NCBI GenBank assembly: GCA_902776305.1
Contig: CACYPS010000039.1
Coordinates: 1 to 41,149, forward strand
DNA from: an uncultured Lachnospiraceae bacterium
GTDB lineage: Bacteria; Bacillota; Clostridia; Lachnospirales; Lachnospiraceae
DNA: 41,149 bases
Direction: 5' to 3'
Part shown: one piece after another, positions 35,467-41,149 of the stretch
Layout: each line of letters starts with the position of its first letter
How positions within the stretch are numbered: the first letter of the stretch is position 1
Notes under the pieces: generated by a model
Seen by the model: the letters and a program-made list of their open reading frames with translations, nothing else
Databases searched by the model: none
What the model was told of the DNA's origin: nothing
Translations under genes and position numbers: made by a program

Positions 35467-35495
35467 CGGCGCCGAAAGGGGAGCTTTCGACGCCG
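35467..35495 (+). terminator. Hairpin after the amidase gene
   Basis: CGGCG-C-CGAAAG / CTTTCG-A-CGCCG with loop GGGAG. The T-run is missing (CATCTGGGG follows), so it is a weak terminator or an mRNA 3' stabiliser. The following 145 bases to the next gene are very AT-rich without clear promoter. Confidence 0.5.
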
Positions 35496-35640
35496 CATCT
35501 GGGGAGTATAAATAATTAATAAGGGGTTATTGTAAAAAAAATTTTTGAAGGGTAAATTCTTTTTACGAGTTTTATTATATAACCAGATACATTAAAAAGC
35601 AACAAAAAGTTAAAAGAAATTTAACAAAAATTTTGGGAAT

Positions 35641-36804
35641 ATGAATATGAAAGAACTGGAATACATCACACCCTGCCATTTTGGTCTGGAATCCGTGCTG
35701 AAGAGGGAAATTGGCAGGCTCGGATACGAAATCAGCTCCGTGGAAGACGGAAGAATTCTCTTCAAAGGAGATTCCCTGGCATGTGCTCGTGCCAATGTCA
35801 ATCTCCGCAGCGCCGAGCGTGTCCTCCTCAAAGCAGGTGAATTCAACGCCTCGACATATGACGAGCTCTACGAACAGACCAGGGCGATCCCCTGGGAGGA
35901 CATGCTTCCGAAAGATGCAAAATTCTGGGTGACGAAGGCATCTTCCGTCAAGAGCACCCTGTATTCGCCGTCCGACATCCAGAGAATTATGAAGAAGGCG
36001 ATGGCAGACAGAATGTCATCCGCGTACGGCGTAAAGTGGATGCCTGAAAATGGTGCTTCCTATCCCATGCGCGTCTCCCTCAAGAAAGACCGCGTAACGA
36101 TCGGAATCGATACCACGGGAACTTCCCTGCATAAGAGAGGCTACAGAGTTTCACCGGTCATCGCTCCGATCTCGGAGACGCTCGCTGCGGCTCTTATCAT
36201 GCTGACCCCGTGGAGAGCCGGAAGGATCCTTGTGGACCCGTTCTGCGGTTCCGGTACATTTCCGATTGAAGCGGCCATGATTGCTCAGAACATAGCACCG
36301 GGTATGAAGAGGAAGTTCCTTGCGGAAACGTGGGACGGCATACTGGACGGAAAAGAGTTCACGGATGCCCGCGCGGAAGCGAGAGCTGCAGTGAAAAAGG
36401 AATTCGACTCCGATATTCAGGGATACGATATCGATCCGAAGGCGATCCGCGCGTGCCGCGAAAATGCGGAGGCTGCAGGGGTCGGAGGGCTGATTCATTT
36501 TCAGAGAAGAGAAGTAAAGGAATTGCATCATCCGAAAAAATATGGTTTTATTATTACCAACCCGCCTTACGGTGAGCGGATAGAGGATCGGGAGAATCTC
36601 CCGGCCCTTTACGGAGAGCTTGGCAAGGCCTATGAGAACCTCGATTCATGGTCCATGTATGTGATTACGGCCTATGATGAGGCGGAGGCGGCGATTGGCC
36701 GTAAAGCGTCCAAAAACCGTAAAATATACAACGGAATGATGAAGACGTACTTCTATGAGTATGCGGGCCCAAAACCGCCTAAAAGCGGCGGTAAGAGACC
36801 GTAG
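35641..36804 (+). CDS. THUMP-domain rRNA guanine-N2 methyltransferase (RlmL/YpsC type)
   Basis: 387 residues. N-terminal THUMP/ferredoxin-like RNA-binding part (about 1-155; ITPCHFGLESVLKREIGRLG) and a Rossmann SAM domain with LVDPFCGSGTFPIEAAMIA (motif I region) and the catalytic NPPYGER. Homologues methylate G2445 of 23S rRNA or nearby sites. The site before ATG 35641 is weak (GGGA); ATG 35647 is an alternative. Downstream genes rdgB-like and yfcE-like follow on the same strand. Confidence 0.9.
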   Translation: MNMKELEYITPCHFGLESVLKREIGRLGYEISSVEDGRILFKGDSLACARANVNLRSAERVLLKAGEFNASTYDELYEQTRAIPWEDMLPKDAKFWVTKASSVKSTLYSPSDIQRIMKKAMADRMSSAYGVKWMPENGASYPMRVSLKKDRVTIGIDTTGTSLHKRGYRVSPVIAPISETLAAALIMLTPWRAGRILVDPFCGSGTFPIEAAMIAQNIAPGMKRKFLAETWDGILDGKEFTDARAEARAAVKKEFDSDIQGYDIDPKAIRACRENAEAAGVGGLIHFQRREVKELHHPKKYGFIITNPPYGERIEDRENLPALYGELGKAYENLDSWSMYVITAYDEAEAAIGRKASKNRKIYNGMMKTYFYEYAGPKPPKSGGKRP

Positions 36805-36834
36805 GGGTATGCAGGGTACGGAGGAGGAGATATT

Positions 36835-37425
36835 ATGAAAATTATATTTGCGACCGGCAATCAGGGAAAACTTCGGGAAGTCAGGGCAATCGTGGCGGAC
36901 CTCGGAATCGAAGTGGAGTCCATGAAGGATGCCGGCATTGATGTGGATATAGTGGAGGACGGGAAGACATTTGCAGAAAATGCCCTGATCAAGGCAAGAA
37001 CCGTATGTAAAGCCTGCGGAGAGGTGACCATGTCAGACGACTCGGGGCTTGAAATCGACGCCCTTGGCGGAGAACCGGGCATCTATTCGGCCCGCTATAT
37101 GGGCGAGGATACGTCCTACCACATCAAGAACATGAACCTGGTCGAGAGACTCGAGGGCGTGCCGGATGAGAAGAGGACGGCGCGATTCGTATGTGCCATC
37201 GCCTGCGTGTTCCCGGATGGTCGGGAACTGACCTGCCGCGAGACTTTCGAGGGCAGGATCGGCTACGAGGAAAAGGGAGAGAACGGTTTCGGATACGACC
37301 CGATATTCTATGTTCCGGAAAAAGGATGCTATTCTGCAGAGCTCTCCCCTGAGGAGAAGAACGCAATCAGCCATCGCGGTAAGGCACTCAGAGCGATGCG
37401 TGCAAAACTGGAGGAAATCTTATGA
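36835..37425 (+). CDS. rdgB: XTP/dITP pyrophosphatase (RdgB/HAM1 family)
   Basis: 196 residues. Removes pyrophosphate from non-canonical purine nucleotides (dITP, XTP) and so keeps them out of DNA. Motifs: FATGNQGKLREVR (start), DDSGLEIDALGGEPGIYSAR (metal and base pocket), GFGYDPIFYVPE and ISHRGKALR. GGAGGAGG precedes ATG 36835; ends with ATGA overlap to the next gene. Confidence 0.95.
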   Translation: MKIIFATGNQGKLREVRAIVADLGIEVESMKDAGIDVDIVEDGKTFAENALIKARTVCKACGEVTMSDDSGLEIDALGGEPGIYSARYMGEDTSYHIKNMNLVERLEGVPDEKRTARFVCAIACVFPDGRELTCRETFEGRIGYEEKGENGFGYDPIFYVPEKGCYSAELSPEEKNAISHRGKALRAMRAKLEEIL

Positions 37426-37937
37426 AGATTCTGATCGTCAGCGACACACACGGACGTGACGATAACCTTGTGAAGGTTCTTAAGAAAGTGAAACCTATCG
37501 ATTTTCTCATACACTGCGGAGACGTAGAAGGCAGTGAAAAGAAAATCAGGGAGCTGGCCGGATGCCCCTGCGCGATGGTCAAGGGCAACAATGACTTCTT
37601 TACGGACATTCCGAGGGAAGAGGTCATCACCCTGGGCAGATACAAAGTGCTCATTGTGCACGGACACACGTACGGCGTGGCATGGGATGAGGAAGGCGTC
37701 ATTGAGGCTGCGCGTGAGCGGGGCTGTGACATCGTGATGTACGGGCATACTCACAGGCCTTCCATCAACATTGCTACCGAAAAGGGCGGCGTGACGACCA
37801 TAAATCCGGGCAGCCTGGCTTTTCCGCGTCAGGAAGGCAGAAAACCGAGTTACATCGTGATGGAGATTGACCGCTTTGGGAAGGTGCATTTTCGGATTAA
37901 CTATCTGTCGAGGTCCGGGAGGATCCAGCTCTGGTGA
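37422..37937 (+). CDS. YfcE/MJ0936-type metallophosphoesterase
   Basis: 171 residues with all calcineurin-type motifs: SDTHGRDDN, HCGDVEG, VKGNND, HGHTYG and YGHTHRP, so two metal ions are expected. Family members hydrolyse phosphodiesters in vitro; physiological substrate unknown. ATG overlaps the rdgB TGA (37422-37425), a widespread pairing in Firmicutes. Confidence 0.93.
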   Translation: MKILIVSDTHGRDDNLVKVLKKVKPIDFLIHCGDVEGSEKKIRELAGCPCAMVKGNNDFFTDIPREEVITLGRYKVLIVHGHTYGVAWDEEGVIEAARERGCDIVMYGHTHRPSINIATEKGGVTTINPGSLAFPRQEGRKPSYIVMEIDRFGKVHFRINYLSRSGRIQLW

Positions 37938-38053
37938 CGTAGGAATGCGCATAACAGAGCTGATAAAAAACGGAGCAGCAAAACGGTTTGGCAGAAGTGA
38001 AAAGTTTATTTCCACTTCGCAAAAAAGTTTGCGCGAAAGAATATAAAAAGTTG

Positions 38054-38082
38054 TTGACAAAGAAGGATTGATTTAATATAAT
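38054..38082 (+). promoter_or_regulatory. Consensus promoter of the tRNA operon
   Basis: TTGACA (38054-38059), exactly 17 bases, TATAAT (38077-38082): both hexamers perfect. It lies 36 bases before tRNA-Pro, as expected for a stable-RNA operon. The 115 bases before it hold two AT-rich hairpins (GAAGTG...CACTTC; CGCAAA-aaag-TTTGCG). Confidence 0.85.
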
Positions 38083-38118
38083 GATTAAGCGCTGTGAGAA
38101 CGGCGTAACGGAAGGTGA

Positions 38119-38193
38119 CGGGGTGTGGCTCAGCTTGGCTAGAGCGCCTGGTTTGGGACCAGGAAGTCGCAGGTTCGAATCCTGTCACCCCGA
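38119..38193 (+). tRNA. tRNA-Pro (TGG)
   Basis: Acceptor CGGGGTG/CACCCCG, anticodon stem CCTGG/CCAGG with loop TTTGGGA, T-loop GGTTCGAATCC, discriminator A. No encoded CCA. Confidence 0.97.
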
Positions 38194-38222
38194 CTTCTTT
38201 GAAAAGTATATATTCTTTTTTT

Positions 38223-38293
38223 GCGGGTGTAGTTCAATGGTAGAACACCAGCCTTCCAAGCTGGACACGTGGGTTCGATTCCCATCACCCGCT
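38223..38293 (+). tRNA. tRNA-Gly (TCC)
   Basis: Acceptor GCGGGTG/CACCCGC, anticodon stem CCAGC/GCTGG with loop CTTCCAA, short D-loop, discriminator T. No encoded CCA. Confidence 0.97.
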
Positions 38294-38324
38294 TCGTCTC
38301 TTTATAGAGACTAACAGCGGCTAT

Positions 38325-38398
38325 GTGCCTGTAGCTCAGCTGGATAGAGCAACGGCCTTCTAAGCCGTGTGTCGGGAGTTCGAGTCTCTTCAGGCACG
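38325..38398 (+). tRNA. tRNA-Arg (TCT)
   Basis: Acceptor GTGCCTG/CAGGCAC, anticodon stem ACGGC/GCCGT with loop CTTCTAA, discriminator G. No encoded CCA. Confidence 0.97.
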
Positions 38399-38407
38399 TT
38401 TCCCTGT

Positions 38408-38482
38408 GGTGGGTATAGCGCAGTTGGTTAGCGCGCCAGATTGTGGCTCTGGAGGCCATGGGTTCGAATCCCATTATCCACC
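38408..38482 (+). tRNA. tRNA-His (GTG)
   Basis: Acceptor GTGGGTA/TATCCAC with encoded G-1 opposite C73, the histidine identity pair; anticodon stem CCAGA/TCTGG with loop TTGTGGC. Confidence 0.97.
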
Positions 38483-38520
38483 CTTGCGGCAAAATAAGCT
38501 GCGTGTCACCATTATTTTTT

Positions 38521-38593
38521 TGGGCTATCGCCAAGGGGTAAGGCACAGCACTTTGACTGCTGCATTTCGTTGGTTCGAATCCAACTAGCCCAG
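38521..38593 (+). tRNA. tRNA-Gln (TTG)
   Basis: Acceptor TGGGCTA/TAGCCCA, anticodon stem CAGCA/TGCTG with loop CTTTGAC, discriminator G. The T1-A72 start is usual for Gln. Confidence 0.97.
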
Positions 38594-38598
38594 TATTC

Positions 38599-38975
<377 letters not shown>

Positions 38976-39005
38976 AGTCAGGTTGCTGTCGCAGTCATGA
39001 AAGGA

Positions 39006-39034
39006 TTGTACATCTGCGACATCGATGATATAAT
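39006..39034 (+). promoter_or_regulatory. Promoter of hipB-hipA
   Basis: TTGTAC (39006-39011), 17 bases, TATAAT (39029-39034) with extended -10 TGA. Start near 39041, just before the first of three palindromes. Confidence 0.55.
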
Positions 39035-39043
39035 TAAAAAAAT

Positions 39044-39134
39044 TAGCCGTACGGCGAAAATTCGGCGCGACAAGAAGAATTAAGCCGTACGGCTAAAATT
39101 TTATCACAGAGTTTATTTTTTAGCCGTACGGCGA
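39044..39134. promoter_or_regulatory. Three operator-like palindromes upstream of hipB
   Basis: The perfect palindrome GCCGTACGGC occurs at 39046-39055, 39084-39093 and 39123-39132, spaced 38 and 39 bases, each flanked by A/T (TTAGCCGTACGGCGAAA form). They lie between the promoter and hipB, which fits autorepression by the HTH protein. Confidence 0.7.
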
Positions 39135-39192
39135 AATGTTTGCGAAGATGTGAACGTATTGTGGTTTATGTAAAGCGATGGAGGAGACTATG

Positions 39193-39414
39193 ATGCGGAT
39201 AACAAGTGCGGCAACCTTTGGAGAAGCGATCCGTGCGAGACGCAAGGAATTGCATTATACTCAGGGGTTCCTGTCTGAATTCAGCGGTCTGAGTGTGAGT
39301 TTCATATCCGATCTTGAGAATGGGAAGAAAACGGTCGAACTTGAGAAGGCAATTTATCTGGCGAATCTTCTCGGTCTGGATCTGAGTATGGAAGGACGTG
39401 GACATGGAACTTGA
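39193..39414 (+). CDS. hipB: HipB-type XRE-family antitoxin/repressor
   Basis: 73 residues, almost only a Cro/cI helix-turn-helix: FGEAIRARRKELHYTQGFLS, then EFSGLSVSFISDLENGKKTV (recognition helix) and LEKAIYLANLLGLDL. Starts considered: 39178, 39190 and 39193, all ATG; GGAGGAG at 39180-39186 overlaps the first and sits 6 bases before the third, so 39193 (or 39190) is right. The gene overlaps hipA. Family knowledge: HipB binds operators and neutralises HipA. Confidence 0.88.
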   Translation: MRITSAATFGEAIRARRKELHYTQGFLSEFSGLSVSFISDLENGKKTVELEKAIYLANLLGLDLSMEGRGHGT

Positions 39415-39560
39415 GAAATACGTAATCAGTATCGAAAAAAACGGTCGGATGGTTCCTGTCGGATCGATCAGCGGTGAGGATTATCGGTCAGCACGGTTTT
39501 CATATATGGATGAATATCTGGATGATGCAAATGCCGTGCCCGTTTCAATCAGCCTCCCTC
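39404..39560 (+). other. HipA N-terminal start region (GTG 39398 versus ATG 39404)
   Basis: AAGGA at 39392-39396 lies 7 bases before ATG 39404 and only one before GTG 39398, so ATG 39404 is preferred. The overlap of 11 bases with hipB implies coupled translation. Confidence 0.55.
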
Positions 39561-40687
39561 TGCAGCGGGAGAGTTTTTCAGCAGAGCAGACCAGACAGTT
39601 CTTTGAAGGACTTTTGCCGGAAGGCTTCACCAGAAGATCTGTAGCGCAGTGGCTTCATCTGGATGAAAATGACTATCTCTCGATTCTACATCAGCTGGGA
39701 AGAGAATGTCTTGGTGCGATCAGGGTCCTGAAAGAAGGAGAGACTCAGACAGCGTCTTACGAAATGATAACGAGGCAGCAGGTGAAAGCTCTTGCTGCGG
39801 AAGGCGCTCAGAAATCTGCAGAGATAGTCACAAAATCACACCTTTCCCTGACAGGTGCCTCGGGCAAGGTAGGTCTGTATTATGATACCGCTGGAAATCA
39901 ATGGTATCTCCCTCAGGGAACAGCACCCAGTACTCATATTGTGAAGCAGAGCCACGTGCGCTTGGAAGGCATTGTGACAAATGAGCAGTTGTCTATGATG
40001 ACTGCTGCAAAATGCGGAATCGAGGTCCCGGAGAGTTTCATTATTGACTTGGGAAGCGGAGAAGACAAAGAAGTCTTATATGCGACCAGACGATATGACC
40101 GCACATTTGAAGGCGCTGTAGATACAATCAATGGACTCATGTGTCCGCTCCGGCTTCATCAGGAGGATTTTTCTCAGGCTTTGGGAATACCTTCTGCCGG
40201 CAAATATGAGAAGGGTCATGCAGGATACATGCGAAGGATGTTCGAACTGCTCAGACAGTTTTCTTCAAATCCGATTGTAGACCAGCAGAAATTGTGGGAT
40301 TTAATTGTGTTCTGTTATCTTTTGGGAAATACAGACGCACATATCAAGAATTTCTCTCTTCTCTATGGAAAAGACCTTCGAAGCATACGCCTTGCTCCGG
40401 CATATGATCTTGTCAGCACAACGATTTATGAAAGCAGTACAAGGGAGATGTCATTTTATATTGGCAATGCTCTTTTGATTGATGAAATCACTGAGGCTTC
40501 TTTTAGAGAGGCGGCTGCTGAAATCCATATTGGAGAGAGATGTGCTGTTCGCAGATTCAACTTCATCTGCAATCATTTCAGAGAAGCATTGAGAGAGGCA
40601 GCTGTCGAGCTTCAGGAAGAGGGCATGTCAAAAGCAGAGGAAATAGAGGAGAGAATATTGCATACGGGAGGCTATGCGAAGCTGTAG
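39404..40687 (+). CDS. hipA: HipA-type serine/threonine kinase toxin
   Basis: 427 residues. N-terminal domain (about 1-100: AVPVSISLPL, FFEGLLPEGF) followed by the kinase domain: SLTGASGKVGLYY (148-160; the P-loop-like segment of the type SIAGAQEK in E. coli, with the Ser that is autophosphorylated there), THIVKQSH (ATP Lys), NTDAHIKNF with catalytic D311, and LAPAYDLVST with Mg-binding D335. All key residues are present, so it looks active. In E. coli HipA phosphorylates glutamyl-tRNA synthetase and causes persistence; other HipA proteins have other targets. With hipB it forms a type II toxin-antitoxin pair beside the tRNA operon, in what looks like accessory DNA. Confidence 0.93.
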   Translation: MELEKYVISIEKNGRMVPVGSISGEDYRSARFSYMDEYLDDANAVPVSISLPLQRESFSAEQTRQFFEGLLPEGFTRRSVAQWLHLDENDYLSILHQLGRECLGAIRVLKEGETQTASYEMITRQQVKALAAEGAQKSAEIVTKSHLSLTGASGKVGLYYDTAGNQWYLPQGTAPSTHIVKQSHVRLEGIVTNEQLSMMTAAKCGIEVPESFIIDLGSGEDKEVLYATRRYDRTFEGAVDTINGLMCPLRLHQEDFSQALGIPSAGKYEKGHAGYMRRMFELLRQFSSNPIVDQQKLWDLIVFCYLLGNTDAHIKNFSLLYGKDLRSIRLAPAYDLVSTTIYESSTREMSFYIGNALLIDEITEASFREAAAEIHIGERCAVRRFNFICNHFREALREAAVELQEEGMSKAEEIEERILHTGGYAKL

Positions 40688-40742
40688 TACTGCATCCGAT
40701 TAGACTGATTGGTAATGTGAGGAGAGTAAGAAGTGTTAAAAG

Positions 40743-40892
40743 ATGAAAGGAACAGTAAGATTGTATGAGGTCGAAGGTGGCTCCTTCGAGAGTGTTTGGG
40801 ATGACGATACAGAACTGACATCGCTGAGCGAAATTTACGCGAAAGGTTACGTTAGAGAAAAAGGAATCCGGGAATACCCCCTTTGGGGGTAA
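40743..40892 (+). CDS. Hypothetical 49-residue protein
   Basis: MKGTVRLYEVEGGSFESVWD ... ending GIREYPLWG; hydrophilic, no membrane segment, no family recognised. The nearest purine-rich stretch (GGAGAG at 40721-40726) is 16 bases away, further than usual, so expression is doubtful. The stop lies in a GAATACCCCC-TTT-GGGGGTAATTC palindrome. It could be the broken start of a longer gene. The 115 bases after it show no features. Confidence 0.35.
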   Translation: MKGTVRLYEVEGGSFESVWDDDTELTSLSEIYAKGYVREKGIREYPLWG

Positions 40893-41007
40893 TTCTGCCT
40901 GACGCTAACAAGAGAAATTGAACGCGTTGCAAGCCAGAATTCCGTAAATTTGCATTGGCACACTTTGAGCATGATTGTTCATTCATTACCGCTTGCTAAG
41001 ATGAAAC

Positions 41008-41041
41008 ATCGGGGCTTTACCTGCCCCGATGCTTCTTTTTT
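41008..41041. terminator. Terminator hairpin, possibly two-way
   Basis: Stem CATCGGGGC/GCCCCGATG (9 bp) with loop TTTACCT, then CTTCTTTTTT on the plus strand. The stop codon of the minus-strand gene lies in the loop. The plus-strand T-run shows it ends transcripts coming from hipA. Confidence 0.75.
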
Positions 41042-41149
41042 CGCTTCTGCTGTTTCAATTCAAACTGGCGCTGCTTTTCTGCTTCTTTCTGTTCTCGACG
41101 TACTGCTTTCCGCTCTAATTTGTGTTCTTCCCGCTGTAGCTGCAAGGCT
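41017..41149 (-). CDS. C-terminal end of a basic coiled-coil protein, possibly a mobile-element relaxase (partial)
   Basis: On the minus strand 43 codons are open to the window edge and end in TAA at 41019-41017. The residues are strongly charged and helical: ALQLQREEHKLERKAVRREQ, then KEAEKQRQFELKQQKRKKKH and RGR. A tail of this kind is seen in relaxase/mobilisation proteins and related conjugative-element proteins of Clostridia, but the visible part is too short and low in complexity for a firm call. The start is outside the window. Confidence 0.5.
   Translation of the reverse strand, partial: ALQLQREEHKLERKAVRREQKEAEKQRQFELKQQKRKKKHRGR

Noticed and set aside
39044-39134. CRISPR array from three short repeats
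   Set aside because: Repeats of 10-18 bp that are palindromic, with spacers of differing AT-rich sequence next to a promoter and HTH gene, fit operators; no cas genes.

Overview
The window is chromosomal DNA of a low-to-moderate GC member of the Clostridia, most probably Lachnospiraceae. The basis is: a compact S10-spc-alpha ribosomal super-cluster with rpsD inside the alpha part; an S4 starting [12 protein letters not shown] without zinc cysteines; zinc-type S14 and L36; a long L17 (178 aa); the pair xpaC-telA; the murB-rapZ-whiA-crh block; strong GGAGG ribosome binding sites; and tRNA genes without encoded CCA. The taxonomic call is inference from gene content, not from a search.

Layout. 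1-781: two overlapping small EamA/SMR-type membrane transporters (the first cut by the window edge). 785-3812: xpaC-like and telA-like genes. 3880-6752: valS behind its own promoter and a structured leader. 6767-10965: a lipoteichoic-acid-synthase-type sulfatase with a decaying C-terminal repeat, a 51-aa ORF, and a zinc-ribbon/TPR membrane protein with an Ala/Glu/Gln-rich tail. 11027-14037: murB, rapZ, whiA and an HPr-like protein in which the phosphorylated His15 is Asp but Ser46 is kept (a Crh-type regulator). 14065-14300: terminator and a hairpin-rich non-coding element. 14298-15080 (minus): GNAT acetyltransferase that appears to be leaderless. 15215-16528: membrane protein resembling a catalytically dead SipW-type signal peptidase.

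16660-32613 is the ribosomal cluster: rpsJ to rplO, secY, adk, infA, rpmJ, rpsM, rpsK, rpsD, rpoA, rplQ. It carries a long folded leader before rpsJ, another before rpsM, promoters overlapping terminator hairpins, a large palindromic element between infA and rpmJ, and lacks map between adk and infA. 32974-35454 is a secreted zinc amidase with three ricin-type lectin repeats. 35641-37937 holds an RlmL-type methyltransferase, an XTP/dITP pyrophosphatase and a YfcE-type phosphodiesterase.

38054-38719 is a six-gene tRNA operon (Pro, Gly, Arg, His, Gln, Lys) with a consensus promoter and a strong terminator. Immediately after it the sequence looks like accessory DNA: a remnant of a GH1 6-phospho-beta-glucosidase with an internal deletion, a hipB-hipA toxin-antitoxin pair with three copies of a GCCGTACGGC palindrome next to its promoter, a small unknown ORF, and at the right edge the minus-strand tail of a basic protein that may belong to a mobile element. 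No single wholly new multi-gene system is evident; the strongest candidates for undescribed biology are the ribosomal leaders, the Asp15 Crh, the dead signal-peptidase-like protein and the HipB operator array.
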